A DNA stretch of 37,676 nt from Anaerolineaceae bacterium (GCA_009885525.1 VFKN01000070.1:1-37676), one strand, 5' to 3'. Shown: positions 16,014 through 25,147, numbered from the stretch's first letter. A program made the numbers and translations. The notes: generated by a model not told the origin, from the sequence alone.

Positions 16014-16967
16014 TTATTTCTTATATTTTATCGGATTTACATCTCTTTTTTTTTCGTCTTTCACCTTTCTCTCCCTGGCATAATAAAATGTCTCACGCAA
16101 CTGCGGTGTGATTAAGCCAGTTTCGCGATGCCCCATGTGTGTGCCGTGGAATTGCATAAAGCGGAACCAGAAAATGGATGGAATATTTTTTAACAACAAG
16201 CCTTCACGTGTGGCGTGCCAGAGATCGCTGAGAATGTTGGCAGTTGTCAAACGCGCAAAATCGTATAAGTTGAAATGAGATTCAGAATGGATTTTCTTGA
16301 ACGCCATGGCTTCACGCTTATAGCGGTTAAAGACTCCGCGCGGGGTTTCATTGTGGACGTGGATAATCTCCGCTTCGGCGATATATGCAATATCGTAGCC
16401 TTGTTCCTTTGCCCACTTTGCCCAAGCCAGATCTTCCAAACCTGTGATCTCTTCATCATAAGGATTTTTTTTCCATAAACTTTTTCGAATGGCTGCGTTG
16501 GCGTTATTGCAAAATGCGGTGATCTGTTTTGGCTTGCTTTCATTTGGATACCATTGATGAAAAATTTGCCGCTCTGAAAATTTCGCGAAGTCGGGTCCGC
16601 GCTGCTTGCCATAGGTCAATGCCACGCTTGAGTCTTCAAATGGGCGCAGTAACGTTTCGAGCCAATCCGGATAAACGGGATAGACATGAGCACTGGCGAT
16701 GACAACTAACTCGCGCGTCGCAGATCTAATCCCGATATTGAGCGAACGTCCAAAGGTGAATTCCTGCGGACTGATATGTACGATCTTCGCGCCAAAATAT
16801 TCGGCAATTGAAACAGTTGCATCCGTCGAACCGGAGTCAACGAGAATCACTTCCATATCTTTGAGTGTTTGCTGTTGCAGTCCTTCAAGCAAACGCCCGA
16901 TATGTTTCTCTTCGTTGTATGCGCGGATGATGATGGAGCAGGTTTTACCAGTTATTATTTTTTTCAT
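16014..16967 (-). CDS. Family 2 glycosyltransferase
   Basis: This is a GT-A-fold glycosyltransferase of 317 residues, probably cytoplasmic and acting on a surface-glycan precursor. The N-terminus carries the GT2 nucleotide-sugar motif (SIIIRAYNEEKHIGRLLEGL region and VDSGSTDAT near residues 43-51). Where most members have an Asp-containing DXD-type motif, this one has ASAHVYP (SAH at 92-94), so metal binding may differ. The later EITGLEDLAWAKWA supplies the ED-type acceptor motif. It looks closest to rhamnosyltransferase-like GT2 proteins, but the sugar is unknown. The ATG at 16967 lies within the end of the sulfotransferase gene, overlapping by 23 nt, so the two are translationally coupled. 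Confidence 0.85.
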   Translation of the reverse strand: MKKIITGKTCSIIIRAYNEEKHIGRLLEGLQQQTLKDMEVILVDSGSTDATVSIAEYFGAKIVHISPQEFTFGRSLNIGIRSATRELVVIASAHVYPVYPDWLETLLRPFEDSSVALTYGKQRGPDFAKFSERQIFHQWYPNESKPKQITAFCNNANAAIRKSLWKKNPYDEEITGLEDLAWAKWAKEQGYDIAYIAEAEIIHVHNETPRGVFNRYKREAMAFKKIHSESHFNLYDFARLTTANILSDLWHATREGLLLKNIPSIFWFRFMQFHGTHMGHRETGLITPQLRETFYYARERKVKDEKKRDVNPIKYKK

Positions 16968-17796
16968 ACCCAAGTTTGATCAACAGATCGCCGGCGATAT
17001 CTTTGAATATCTTTTTATGCTCATCGCTGAAATGTTTTTTCCATTCGCCTGTTTTGCCGGAGCGGAAGGTGGGGGATTTACTCGGGTTGATGGATATTTT
17101 GAGGGCCTCGAGGATTCTATTTGTGGGCACATGAAGCGTTACTCGTTTGCTGAAATGCTCGAGGATGCGATTCAAAGTGGCGGCGCGGTTTTCAATCAAA
17201 TCTTCGAAATGAATCGATAAGATTTCCGGGCGATCCAGCCAACCGAGATAAGGCGCGAAACGTTCCGTGATATTTGGGAATTCGATCTCTGTTTCGGGTC
17301 TACCTAAAATGCTGACTTCCAACCGCGAATCAAAATTTGGTAGGGATTGATAATAGGCGTGGTGAACGTGACGCGTCTCCATTTCAGTCACATAAAAAAC
17401 ATGCGAGATGACCACGTCGCGCGGGTCGCGAAAAATAAAGTAGGGGACGAACGCGGGCGTACATACGCGGGAGAGAATTTCGGCGCGGGCAAAAAGATGC
17501 GCGGAGGCGATGTCACGCGGGTGCAACGAATCGAGCCATGCGAGCGCTTGTTCAGGTGTGCGTTTGATTCCACTTTCGCCTTCATACTCGGCATAAAAGG
17601 AATGCAGCCGCGTTGAAAATGGCGCTGCCTTTGAGAAGCCGAGCAATATCTGATCAAGCAGGTGCGTTCCGCTTTTCGGAAATGAAATGCCAAGCAAGAT
17701 TGGGTAAGCGTTGCGCGGCGCAGATGCGAAGCGGATTTTTTGAAGCGCTTTTTCAGTTTGATAAATCGAAGAGCGGAGAATCGATTTAATGGACAT
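16945..17796 (-). CDS. PAPS-dependent sulfotransferase
   Basis: The protein has 283 residues of the sulfotransferase family, which moves sulfate from PAPS to a hydroxyl or amine. The 5'-phosphosulfate loop is PKSGTHLL (40-47). The 3'-phosphate site is RDPRDVVISH (123-132). The C-terminal RSGKTGEWKKHF (245-256) matches the family's last PAPS-binding motif. No membrane segment is present, so it is cytoplasmic. It sits between an SGNH-like protein and a GT2 enzyme, so a carbohydrate acceptor in a surface polymer is the likely substrate; this is inferred from context. No Shine-Dalgarno is evident; the upstream stop is 18 nt away. Confidence 0.88.
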   Translation of the reverse strand: MSIKSILRSSIYQTEKALQKIRFASAPRNAYPILLGISFPKSGTHLLDQILLGFSKAAPFSTRLHSFYAEYEGESGIKRTPEQALAWLDSLHPRDIASAHLFARAEILSRVCTPAFVPYFIFRDPRDVVISHVFYVTEMETRHVHHAYYQSLPNFDSRLEVSILGRPETEIEFPNITERFAPYLGWLDRPEILSIHFEDLIENRAATLNRILEHFSKRVTLHVPTNRILEALKISINPSKSPTFRSGKTGEWKKHFSDEHKKIFKDIAGDLLIKLGYEKNNNW

Positions 17797-17814
17797 ATTT
17801 CTATTTTACATGGA

Positions 17815-18738
17815 TTAGTTCTTAAGCACGGCAGCGAGTAATTCGATCAACCGGTCTGTGCGCTGGCTGCGTCCGAATTTATTCATGTGATACACGGTGT
17901 CGTAAAACATTTCAACAGGATATATAAAATCACTGGGCGCGCCGAGAATTGGCATTTCAAGTTTGGCGCGCAAAAGATCATATAAGATGGGGAAATTTTT
18001 CTTTTGTTTGAAATATTCTTTTTCCGGGATGGCGGGGAATGCCAAAAATATTTGGATGTTCTTTCCACTAAGCGATTGTTGGGTCGAATTCAAAAAATCA
18101 ATTGCCGGATTAATCGCTTGTGGTTTGATGGGTACAATATGATTCAGAATAGCGTGTTTTTCGGTTTGACCAAGATGCGCGACCATATCCCCATGTTGAT
18201 CAAAACCCTGGCGCGCGTAAATTTTATCCTGCGGTTCAATCTTGGCAAGCAAGTCGCCTTCGATGCCTTGAAAAATCCCTGCTGCTGTCAGGGCGAGTTG
18301 CTGCGGGTCGTTTGCGACGTTGGATGTCAGGAAGCATTCAGGGCAATATTTACTGGCTGCGCCCAGATCAATAGGTCTGCCTTCCAATGGCAGCGCATAG
18401 AACTGCTCATATTCTGGAATGATAATCACAATATCACCCGTTTTAAGAGCTTGTTCAATTTCGTTAATCATGAACTTTAATCCCAGACCGGCAGCGAGCC
18501 CCATGTTGACAACCGGCATATGAAAACGTTTTTCAATCTTTGCGCTATCCAAACTGAATGCGACATTCGAACCACCGACCAGAATAATTTTCGGTTGTTG
18601 GATGGAATATAGCAGGCGATATTTGTCGCTTCCGGCCACCATATAATTATTTGAGTTGTAAGAAATAAATAATAAGCCGGTTGAAATCAGGAAGACGGTT
18701 GCGCCAAGTAAAAATAGGTTGCGAAAAATCTTAAACAT
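17815..18738 (-). CDS. SGNH-like membrane-anchored partner of the MBOAT acyltransferase
   Basis: The protein has 307 residues with one N-terminal membrane anchor (about 9-26) and an extracytoplasmic domain. ILVGGSNVAF holds the probable nucleophile Ser57, and DTVYHMNKFG near the end holds a probable Asp280/His284 pair, the SGNH-hydrolase/acyltransferase pattern. Proteins of this kind (DltD, AlgX/AlgJ type) pair with MBOAT membrane proteins to acylate glycans outside the membrane. The MBOAT gene ends 17 nt upstream. Overall similarity to DltD or AlgJ is not obvious, so the pairing rests on motifs and context. Confidence 0.75.
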   Translation of the reverse strand: MFKIFRNLFLLGATVFLISTGLLFISYNSNNYMVAGSDKYRLLYSIQQPKIILVGGSNVAFSLDSAKIEKRFHMPVVNMGLAAGLGLKFMINEIEQALKTGDIVIIIPEYEQFYALPLEGRPIDLGAASKYCPECFLTSNVANDPQQLALTAAGIFQGIEGDLLAKIEPQDKIYARQGFDQHGDMVAHLGQTEKHAILNHIVPIKPQAINPAIDFLNSTQQSLSGKNIQIFLAFPAIPEKEYFKQKKNFPILYDLLRAKLEMPILGAPSDFIYPVEMFYDTVYHMNKFGRSQRTDRLIELLAAVLKN

Positions 18739-18755
18739 ATTTCATAGAGTCCGGT

Positions 18756-20213
18756 TTAAAATTGGAAATAGATGAAGTTGGTTGGGGCGTCGTATATCTT
18801 TCCAAAGACGATGATGCAGATCAGAATGCCGACATACAGTACCCACCGAAAAAAGGCGGGCTTTTCCGCGAGCAGACTCCTGACCGAACCGCGCTCCTGA
18901 AAATAATGCACTGTCTCCATTACTGCAATCGCGCCAAGAGTGATCAACAGGTTGTAGTTAATCGAGATCGAGTGAGCCAAACCCGTGAGCGTATCCCAAT
19001 TCCAATCGGCAAAAACTTTTAACGCTATATATCCAGCAGTTTCGAGTGATGTCGCGCGGAAAAATATCCACCCATAGATAACCAGCGTAAAGACAACGAG
19101 TCTTTGCATGAAACGAGTCAACCACCTGGGAGGAATGGTGCGAAATCTTTCAGATATAAGTGGCGGGATTTTGTGGAGATAATTCTCGACTACCAAATAG
19201 ATTCCGTGCAGCCCGCCCCATATCACGTATGTCCAGCTCGCCCCGTGCCATAAACCGCTGATGAGGAAAACAATCAGGATGTTGATCTGCCAGCGCCATT
19301 GTGGCACGCGACTCCCGCCTAAGGGAATATATAAATAATCCCTGAACCACGTGGAAAGCGAAATGTGCCAGCGTTTCCAGAATTCGGAAATGGATAATGC
19401 AAGGTAGGGTCTTTTGAAATTGGTCATGAGTTTAAACCCCATTACTTGCGCTGCGCCTATGGCAATATCGCTGTATCCCGAAAAGTCGCAATAAATCTGT
19501 ATGCCGAAGTAAAATGCTGCCAACGCAAGTTCGGGGCCGGAAAAAAGGTAGGGATTGGTGAAAGGATAATCCACCAGATTCACCAGGCGGTCTGCAATGA
19601 CAGCCTTTTTGAAAAGCCCCCATGTCATCAATTTCAAACCATCAGCCACGCGCTGATAATCGAAATAATGTTCTTCATGGAATTGGTGAAGCATGTTCTG
19701 AGGACGTTCAATGGGGCCTGCGACCAGCTGCGGATAGAACAGCACATAAAGCGCATAGATTCCAAAGTGACGTTCCGTTTTTTGATGCCCGCGAAAAACC
19801 TCGATGGTGTAGCTCATGGCTTGAAAAGTATGGAACGATAAGCCGATCGGCAGAATAATATCCAGGTTATGGATCGGATAATTCCAATGCAAAAAGCCAG
19901 CCAGGGTAGTAATGTTCGAATTTAGAAAATTGAAATATTTGAAGAAAGCGAGAAATCCGATATTGGCAACCAGGCTGGCAGTTAAATACGCTCGTTTGCG
20001 CTGAGGAGACTCCGCGCCTTCTATCAGGATGCCCGCGAAATAATCAACAACGATGGTGGCCCCGAGAATCAAAATATAAGCAGGGACAAATGCCATATAA
20101 AAATAAGCGCTTGCCCCCAACAAAAGCCACCAGCGATGTTTATGAGGAAGCAGGAAATATAAACCAGTAACGACTGGAAAGAATATGGCAAACTGCAGGG
20201 AGTTAAATAACAT
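18756..20213 (-). CDS. MBOAT-family O-acyltransferase (AlgI-like)
   Basis: This integral membrane O-acyltransferase of 485 residues has about ten or more membrane segments. The AlgI/DltB core motifs are clear: FWKRWHISLSTWFRDYLYIPLGGSR contains His283, and LISGLWHGASWTYVIWGG contains His323, which corresponds to the invariant MBOAT His. These proteins move acetyl or other acyl groups across the membrane to a glycan, usually with an extracytoplasmic SGNH partner; such a partner is encoded directly downstream. It most likely acetylates an exopolysaccharide or cell-wall glycan. AAGG lies 4 nt before the ATG. The preceding GT-C glycosyltransferase gene ends 56 nt upstream. Confidence 0.92.
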   Translation of the reverse strand: MLFNSLQFAIFFPVVTGLYFLLPHKHRWWLLLGASAYFYMAFVPAYILILGATIVVDYFAGILIEGAESPQRKRAYLTASLVANIGFLAFFKYFNFLNSNITTLAGFLHWNYPIHNLDIILPIGLSFHTFQAMSYTIEVFRGHQKTERHFGIYALYVLFYPQLVAGPIERPQNMLHQFHEEHYFDYQRVADGLKLMTWGLFKKAVIADRLVNLVDYPFTNPYLFSGPELALAAFYFGIQIYCDFSGYSDIAIGAAQVMGFKLMTNFKRPYLALSISEFWKRWHISLSTWFRDYLYIPLGGSRVPQWRWQINILIVFLISGLWHGASWTYVIWGGLHGIYLVVENYLHKIPPLISERFRTIPPRWLTRFMQRLVVFTLVIYGWIFFRATSLETAGYIALKVFADWNWDTLTGLAHSISINYNLLITLGAIAVMETVHYFQERGSVRSLLAEKPAFFRWVLYVGILICIIVFGKIYDAPTNFIYFQF

Positions 20214-20269
20214 GCGACCTTATTTCGAAGAATGGATAATATAAGCGTTTGGATCGTGCTTCAATGCTT

Positions 20270-21850
20270 TCACTTCGTCCCGATACGGTAATATATATCC
20301 TTGCCTGCAACGACTTCTTGAAGAACATAATTGTCAAGGATATAGGAAAATAATTCATCGAGATTCCCAGACAGATGTGCCCATAACAAATTGCCGGATT
20401 GCAGTTCTCTTTTTAGCGGATCAATGGAGGGTATGAAAGGGTCGATCATATCTACAATAAGCGCCGGTTTATTGGATTTGATCTCTTCCAAAAACTTCGC
20501 ATCTAACCGATTGGTGATCTCGGAAGGTGCAAGGGTAGGATAGAACAACACCGCACTTGGGGATATGCGGGAAGCCATAAAGTTCTCTCCGGGCCATGCG
20601 CCCCAAAATAATACCGTGTCATCCGGTTTGCTGTTGATACGGACATATTTACTAATAGGGGTGAAGCGTTGATTCTTGTTCCAAAATTTTTTCGCGGAGA
20701 TATCGGTACTGAGAAAATATTGGTCCATCCTTCCGCTGAGAACAAAAAAAGCGCATGCCGCAACAAACAAGGAGGTTAGGATAATTACGTAGCCTTTCCC
20801 ACCTAAGGCAGGAGGTTTTACCTCGGTTAAAACATAAAATACCAGTCCGGCTAAAAAGCCCAGCATGGGCAGGGCGTTGATGAAATAATGCTCATATCCC
20901 CTTTGGGCAAGGTCGCTAAGAAAGACACATAAGGGAGTGCCCACCGTAAGCAGCAAAAATAAATAGAAATCCTCCCCTTTGCTTTTAATGGATTTATAAA
21001 AGCGGAACAATGCCAACCCATATCCCAATGTGGAAAACCATGCCAGCCCGCCCAGCACAACATATAGTCTTTCAAAAGGCGTTTGCGTCCCCATTTTGGT
21101 CGAGCCATACGAAAAATTATAAAGCAGGGTAGCGTCAAGCAATTCGTTGAAAAGACCAAATCGGGCAAAGTAAAGCGCGGTTAAAAGAATCGGAAACAAA
21201 GTTCCAATCCCGATTAAAATAAAAGAGCCTATTTGGCGGGAAATGATCCCCTGCCTGATCTGCGCCAGCGCCAATATGCAGATCACGATCAATTCGATCA
21301 TCGCGTTGTTTGGGCGAAACAGGAAGGACAAACCAAAATTCAATCCGAGAATAAAATATAAAATATACTGCCCCGGTTTTTGAAGTAATTTAAAAAATAG
21401 ATAAATGGACAGGAAGTGCATGAACAGTGGGTATTCCTCCGTCATATTCCCGCCATCGAACGTAAACAATATATCGAGTCCCCACACCCATAAAAGAGTT
21501 CCGCCTAAAGCAGGGATTTTCCCCCACAACCCTTTCATTGTCATATAAGAAATTAAAACGGCAGTCAACAAAAATACTACTTCCAGCCCCCACACTCCCC
21601 ATCGGGTTTGCGAGCCAAGCAAAAGTCCCAATGCATTTATATAAAAAATTGCTGGCGGCTTGCTGTCCCACGCATCTCTGTAGGGCAGCTTGCTTTCATT
21701 GATCATTTGCCCGATGTACAGAAATGCGCCGCTATCCCTGCCGATCTTATTTGTCGGGCTTGAGTGGACAAGCACGCTTAAAATCAAAACTACAAAAAGA
21801 GAGATGGTTAAAAACCCCTCGAACCATTCATGGAATTTGGATGGTCTCAT
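20270..21850 (-). CDS. GT-C fold membrane glycosyltransferase (PMT/ArnT-like)
   Basis: A polytopic membrane protein of 526 residues from the ATG at 21850. About ten hydrophobic segments are followed by a soluble C-terminal region (about 400-526). The first extracytoplasmic loop has GRDSGAFLYIGQMI and LPYRDAWDSKPP; the Asp in RDSG is the expected catalytic residue of this family. Such enzymes use lipid-linked sugars (polyprenyl-phosphate sugars) to glycosylate acceptors outside the membrane. Its ATG overlaps the cysS TGA in an ATGA arrangement, so it is translationally coupled to cysS and is the first of the surface-glycan genes. Confidence 0.8.
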   Translation of the reverse strand: MRPSKFHEWFEGFLTISLFVVLILSVLVHSSPTNKIGRDSGAFLYIGQMINESKLPYRDAWDSKPPAIFYINALGLLLGSQTRWGVWGLEVVFLLTAVLISYMTMKGLWGKIPALGGTLLWVWGLDILFTFDGGNMTEEYPLFMHFLSIYLFFKLLQKPGQYILYFILGLNFGLSFLFRPNNAMIELIVICILALAQIRQGIISRQIGSFILIGIGTLFPILLTALYFARFGLFNELLDATLLYNFSYGSTKMGTQTPFERLYVVLGGLAWFSTLGYGLALFRFYKSIKSKGEDFYLFLLLTVGTPLCVFLSDLAQRGYEHYFINALPMLGFLAGLVFYVLTEVKPPALGGKGYVIILTSLFVAACAFFVLSGRMDQYFLSTDISAKKFWNKNQRFTPISKYVRINSKPDDTVLFWGAWPGENFMASRISPSAVLFYPTLAPSEITNRLDAKFLEEIKSNKPALIVDMIDPFIPSIDPLKRELQSGNLLWAHLSGNLDELFSYILDNYVLQEVVAGKDIYYRIGTK

Positions 21851-23244
21851 CCCCATTTCCACATTGTGCCATCTTTGCTGTCTTCCAAAGTTACGCCGAG
21901 TTCTTTCAACCTATCACGGATCAGATCAGACATTGCCCACAACTTTTGCTTGCGTACTTCACCGCGGACTTCGATCAGCAGGTTGATGAATGCGTCCACA
22001 TCGCCCGAGCCTTGCTTCTCTTCGAGTTTCAAGCCGAGCACGTTTGCCAGTTCGCGGAAAATATTCTGCGCGGATTTAATCTGCGCGTCGGTTGCGCCAT
22101 TATCACGCGCGGTGTTGATCGCTTTGGCGATCTCAAATAATGCGGCGACTGCGCCCGCGCTGTTGAAGTCGTTATCCATTGCGTCGGTGAAATTCGTCTT
22201 CGCGGATTCAGCGGATGAAGCAAGCGCGGAAATCGCTTCGGGTGCAAGTCCTTTTGCGGATGGGGACGCGGGGCGCAATCCAGATTTGAGGCGTTCCACA
22301 TTTTTCTGCGCGGCGTCGAGTGTTTCGTCGTTGAACATCAGCGGCGCGCGATAGGTTCCATTCAAGACCAGCATGCGCATCACATCTGCTTCGCGCTCGG
22401 ATAAGAATTTCTTGATGCTGATGATGTTGCCCAGCGACTTGGACATTTTCTCGCCGCCGAGTTGCAACATGCCGTTATGAACCCAGTAGCGCGAAAATTC
22501 CTTGCCCGTGTAGCACTCGCTTTGCGCGATTTCGTTTTCGTGATGCGGGAAAATTAAATCATTTCCGCCGCCGTGGATATCGATCTGCTCGCCAAGTTCC
22601 GCGAGATTCATCGCGGAGCATTCGATATGCCAGCCGGGACGACCCTTGCCCCAGGGACTCTCCCACGAAATTTCGCCTTCCTTCGCGGCTTTCCACAACG
22701 CGAAATCCATCGGATGTGTTTTTGCTTCTTCGATCTCGATGCGTGAACCTGCCTGCATATCGTCGAGTTTGCGGCCGGAGAGTCTGCCGTAATCGTCGTC
22801 GCTGGTGACGCTGAAATAGACATCACCATTTGAGGCGGCGTAGGCGTGTCCCTTTTCGATCAAGCCTTCAATGAACTTGATGATCAGCGGCATGGTCTTG
22901 CTCACCTGCGGATTAGATGTGGCGGGCAATACATTTAGGCTTTGTAGATCGCGCGCATAATCTTCGATATAACGCTGCGAAAGTTTAAGCGGATCTTCGC
23001 CGAGCTGCTTCGCGCGGTTGATGATCTTATCGTCCACGTCGGTGTAGTTCATCACGTGCTTGACGGTGAAGCCGCGATATTCGAGATAGCGGCGGATGAT
23101 GTCAAACACCAGCGCGGACATGGCGTGACCGACATGCGCGTCGTTGTAAACGGTGACGCCGCAGACGTACATCTTGACGAGGTTCGGTTCGAGGGTGACA
23201 AATTCTTCTGTCTTGCGGGTAAGTGTGTTGTAAATTTTTAGCAT
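21847..23244 (-). CDS. cysS: Cysteinyl-tRNA synthetase
   Basis: This class I aminoacyl-tRNA synthetase charges tRNA-Cys with cysteine using ATP. At 465 residues it has the family's normal length. The HIGH-type motif is HVGH (37-40) and the KMSKS loop is at 266-270. The zinc that selects cysteine is held by Cys28, Cys209, His234 and Glu238, the same positions as in E. coli CysS. A helical anticodon-recognition domain fills the C-terminal third. AAGG lies about 5 nt before the ATG. It heads a run of surface-glycan genes, overlapping the first by 4 nt; that coupling is probably one of convenience rather than function. Confidence 0.96.
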   Translation of the reverse strand: MLKIYNTLTRKTEEFVTLEPNLVKMYVCGVTVYNDAHVGHAMSALVFDIIRRYLEYRGFTVKHVMNYTDVDDKIINRAKQLGEDPLKLSQRYIEDYARDLQSLNVLPATSNPQVSKTMPLIIKFIEGLIEKGHAYAASNGDVYFSVTSDDDYGRLSGRKLDDMQAGSRIEIEEAKTHPMDFALWKAAKEGEISWESPWGKGRPGWHIECSAMNLAELGEQIDIHGGGNDLIFPHHENEIAQSECYTGKEFSRYWVHNGMLQLGGEKMSKSLGNIISIKKFLSEREADVMRMLVLNGTYRAPLMFNDETLDAAQKNVERLKSGLRPASPSAKGLAPEAISALASSAESAKTNFTDAMDNDFNSAGAVAALFEIAKAINTARDNGATDAQIKSAQNIFRELANVLGLKLEEKQGSGDVDAFINLLIEVRGEVRKQKLWAMSDLIRDRLKELGVTLEDSKDGTMWKWG

Positions 23245-23355
23245 GGTTGCCTTTTGTTAAACACAAAGGACACAAAGGTCACAAAGGTTTAAAGTTGGAT
23301 GAGATATTTTAACCGCAGATAAACACAGATGAAAAGGGTTCACGTGTTTTCGTGT
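23245..23355. repeat. Short degenerate direct repeats between nth and cysS
   Basis: Three near copies of ACACAAAGG (about 23260-23290) and an AACCGCAGATAAACACAGATG stretch (near 23311) fill this gap. Both wordings resemble dispersed intergenic repeats I know from other phyla. No gene is seen here. Confidence 0.4.
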
Positions 23356-24024
23356 CTACCTATTTACTTGTTTACCGTAATCGCACAATTTCTTAATCGG
23401 ACAAGATTCACAGTTTGGTTTTCTTGCATGGCAGATTTCGCGCCCCAAGCGGATGAAATTCAAATGCGCGGCGTAGTAGGTTTCAGGCGGAAAGATGGAT
23501 TCCAAATACGGGTGTGCTTGCTCAACGCTCATCTTTTCAGGATGAAGTCCTATGCGACCTGTGACACGATAGACATGTGTATCCACTGGGAAAGCGGGCA
23601 TGTTCAGCGAGAAACATAAAACAATGGCGGCGGTTTTAGGTCCTACGCCGTTGAATTTGGTCAACCACGCGCGAGCTTCTTCGAGAGGGAGGCTGGCTAA
23701 AAATTGCAGGTCAAGCGCGCCGCGTTCTTCGGTGATGGCGCGCAAGACTTGCTGTATGCGTGGACCTTTTTGATTCGCAAGTCCTGCGAGCCTGATGGCG
23801 TTGATGACATCTTCTGTCTTTGCATCTCGTACCGCTTCCCATGTGGGGAATTTGGTGCGCAAGGCATTGAACGCGCGGTCACGATTAACATCGTTTGTGT
23901 TTTGCGAGAGAATGGTGGAAACCAATTCGTCGATTGCCGGTAAAGGATTGCGCCAGGTCGGTTCGCCGAAAGCTTCTAATAATTTTTCATGAACATCAAT
24001 CGCGCGTGTTTTGAGATTTTTCAT
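23356..24024 (-). CDS. nth: Endonuclease III
   Basis: A DNA glycosylase/AP lyase of base-excision repair that removes oxidised pyrimidines, 222 residues. The helix-hairpin-helix FNGVGPKTAAIVL carries the catalytic Lys130, and FPVDTHVYRV carries Asp148. The [4Fe-4S] cluster ligands follow the canonical spacing Cys198, Cys205, Cys208, Cys214. The gene lies in a minus-strand run after the asparaginase gene, with a hairpin in the 70-nt gap before it. The Shine-Dalgarno is weak. Confidence 0.94.
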   Translation of the reverse strand: MKNLKTRAIDVHEKLLEAFGEPTWRNPLPAIDELVSTILSQNTNDVNRDRAFNALRTKFPTWEAVRDAKTEDVINAIRLAGLANQKGPRIQQVLRAITEERGALDLQFLASLPLEEARAWLTKFNGVGPKTAAIVLCFSLNMPAFPVDTHVYRVTGRIGLHPEKMSVEQAHPYLESIFPPETYYAAHLNFIRLGREICHARKPNCESCPIKKLCDYGKQVNR

Positions 24025-24035
24025 GGTTTCTTATT

Positions 24036-24093
24036 CTGGAGTCAATCAACTTGCTGATTGAGAACTTCAGGCAGCAAGCTGATTAACTCCAGA
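24036..24093. repeat. 22-bp imperfect inverted repeat between asparaginase gene and nth
   Basis: Positions 24036-24057 and 24072-24093 are complementary with two mismatches. The left arm contains GGAGTCAATCAACTTGCTGA, nearly the same as the palindrome at 7904-7929. No U-tract follows on the minus strand, so it is more a dispersed repeat than a terminator. Confidence 0.65.
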
Positions 24094-24094
24094 G

Positions 24095-25144
24095 TCATTT
24101 CAACTCAAATATCGTCCGTGATTTGCCTGTCAACAAACCGGCGTAATTTCTAATTTCTTTGGTCGGGCCAAACTTGGAGAGCGATTTAAGTTGCGAATCA
24201 TTTAGCGCTTTTAGTTGACGCAGAATTTCGAGCGTGGCGGCGGGACGTACACGTGCGTGCGACTCTAAATCGTCGCCGAAATGCGCGGCATCGCCATCGG
24301 TGATTTTGAAGGCAATGCCTACGCCGAGTTCGCCAATGACACCGGGCATTAAGCCGATGATCTGAAAGCCTTCCGCGCCGCGTTTGGTGATAATCTTGCC
24401 TGCGCCGATGTTCATCAGCTCGCAGTCGAATTCGCCGTGGTTGCTGACCATTTCCGGGTGGGCCGCCATGGCGGAGGTGATCTTCTTGCAGGCCGCTGCG
24501 CGCGCGTCTGATAATTCTTGCGGGTCGCACATCCGCGCCATTCCGAGGGCGGCATTAAACAAGGGGACGGCAAAATTCGGCGCGGAGCAGCCGTCAATTC
24601 CCAGCGTTACTTTTTCTTTTTCGATACGACACATTTCTGCAAATGTGTTGAGAATATCTTTTTGAATGGGGTGTTCGTTGGCGAGATAATTATCCAAAGG
24701 AAGTCCGCGCATTTTTGCGTGCGCGAGCATGGATGTGTGTTTGCCTGAGCAGTTGTTGAAATTGCGTGTGGGCGTTATGTCTTGCTTAATCACCATGCGC
24801 AGGTTGGTCGCGTCGCCGGGTAAGTGCGGGCCGCATTGCAGATCATCTTCGTGGATGCCGATCTTCGCTTGCATGGCCTTGACTGTGTCGAGATGAATCT
24901 CCGCGGTTTCGTGTGATGAGCATGAGAGGGCAATCTCGCTTTGGGTGTAGTTGAAATGTTCCGCGCCGCCGCGTTCTACAAACGGGAGCGCTTGAAACGG
25001 TTTGGCAGATGAACGCAAAAAGGCGACCGTGTATGGGTCGCCGTATGAGTACAAAAGTTTTCCATTTGAATCAACGACTGCGATGGAGCCGAAATGAGTT
25101 GACTCCACAATGTTCCCGCGGAATAGTTCAAGAATGGGAAGCAT
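24095..25144 (-). CDS. L-asparaginase, Rhizobium etli (ReAV) type
   Basis: The protein has 349 residues of the third asparaginase class, which hydrolyses asparagine to aspartate and ammonia and is unrelated to the E. coli types. The known active-site residues of the R. etli enzyme are all present at a constant offset: Ser45 and Lys48 in LRSSAKPF, Ser77 in CSSHE, Cys132 and Lys135 in NNCSGKH, and Cys186 in GIDGCSAPNF. The Cys-Lys-Cys set binds zinc in the reference enzyme. No signal peptide is present, so it is cytoplasmic. It starts 3 nt after the MBL-fold gene, with its GAGG inside that gene's end, so the two form a coupled pair. Confidence 0.9.
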   Translation of the reverse strand: MLPILELFRGNIVESTHFGSIAVVDSNGKLLYSYGDPYTVAFLRSSAKPFQALPFVERGGAEHFNYTQSEIALSCSSHETAEIHLDTVKAMQAKIGIHEDDLQCGPHLPGDATNLRMVIKQDITPTRNFNNCSGKHTSMLAHAKMRGLPLDNYLANEHPIQKDILNTFAEMCRIEKEKVTLGIDGCSAPNFAVPLFNAALGMARMCDPQELSDARAAACKKITSAMAAHPEMVSNHGEFDCELMNIGAGKIITKRGAEGFQIIGLMPGVIGELGVGIAFKITDGDAAHFGDDLESHARVRPAATLEILRQLKALNDSQLKSLSKFGPTKEIRNYAGLLTGKSRTIFELK

Positions 25145-25147
25145 CGG

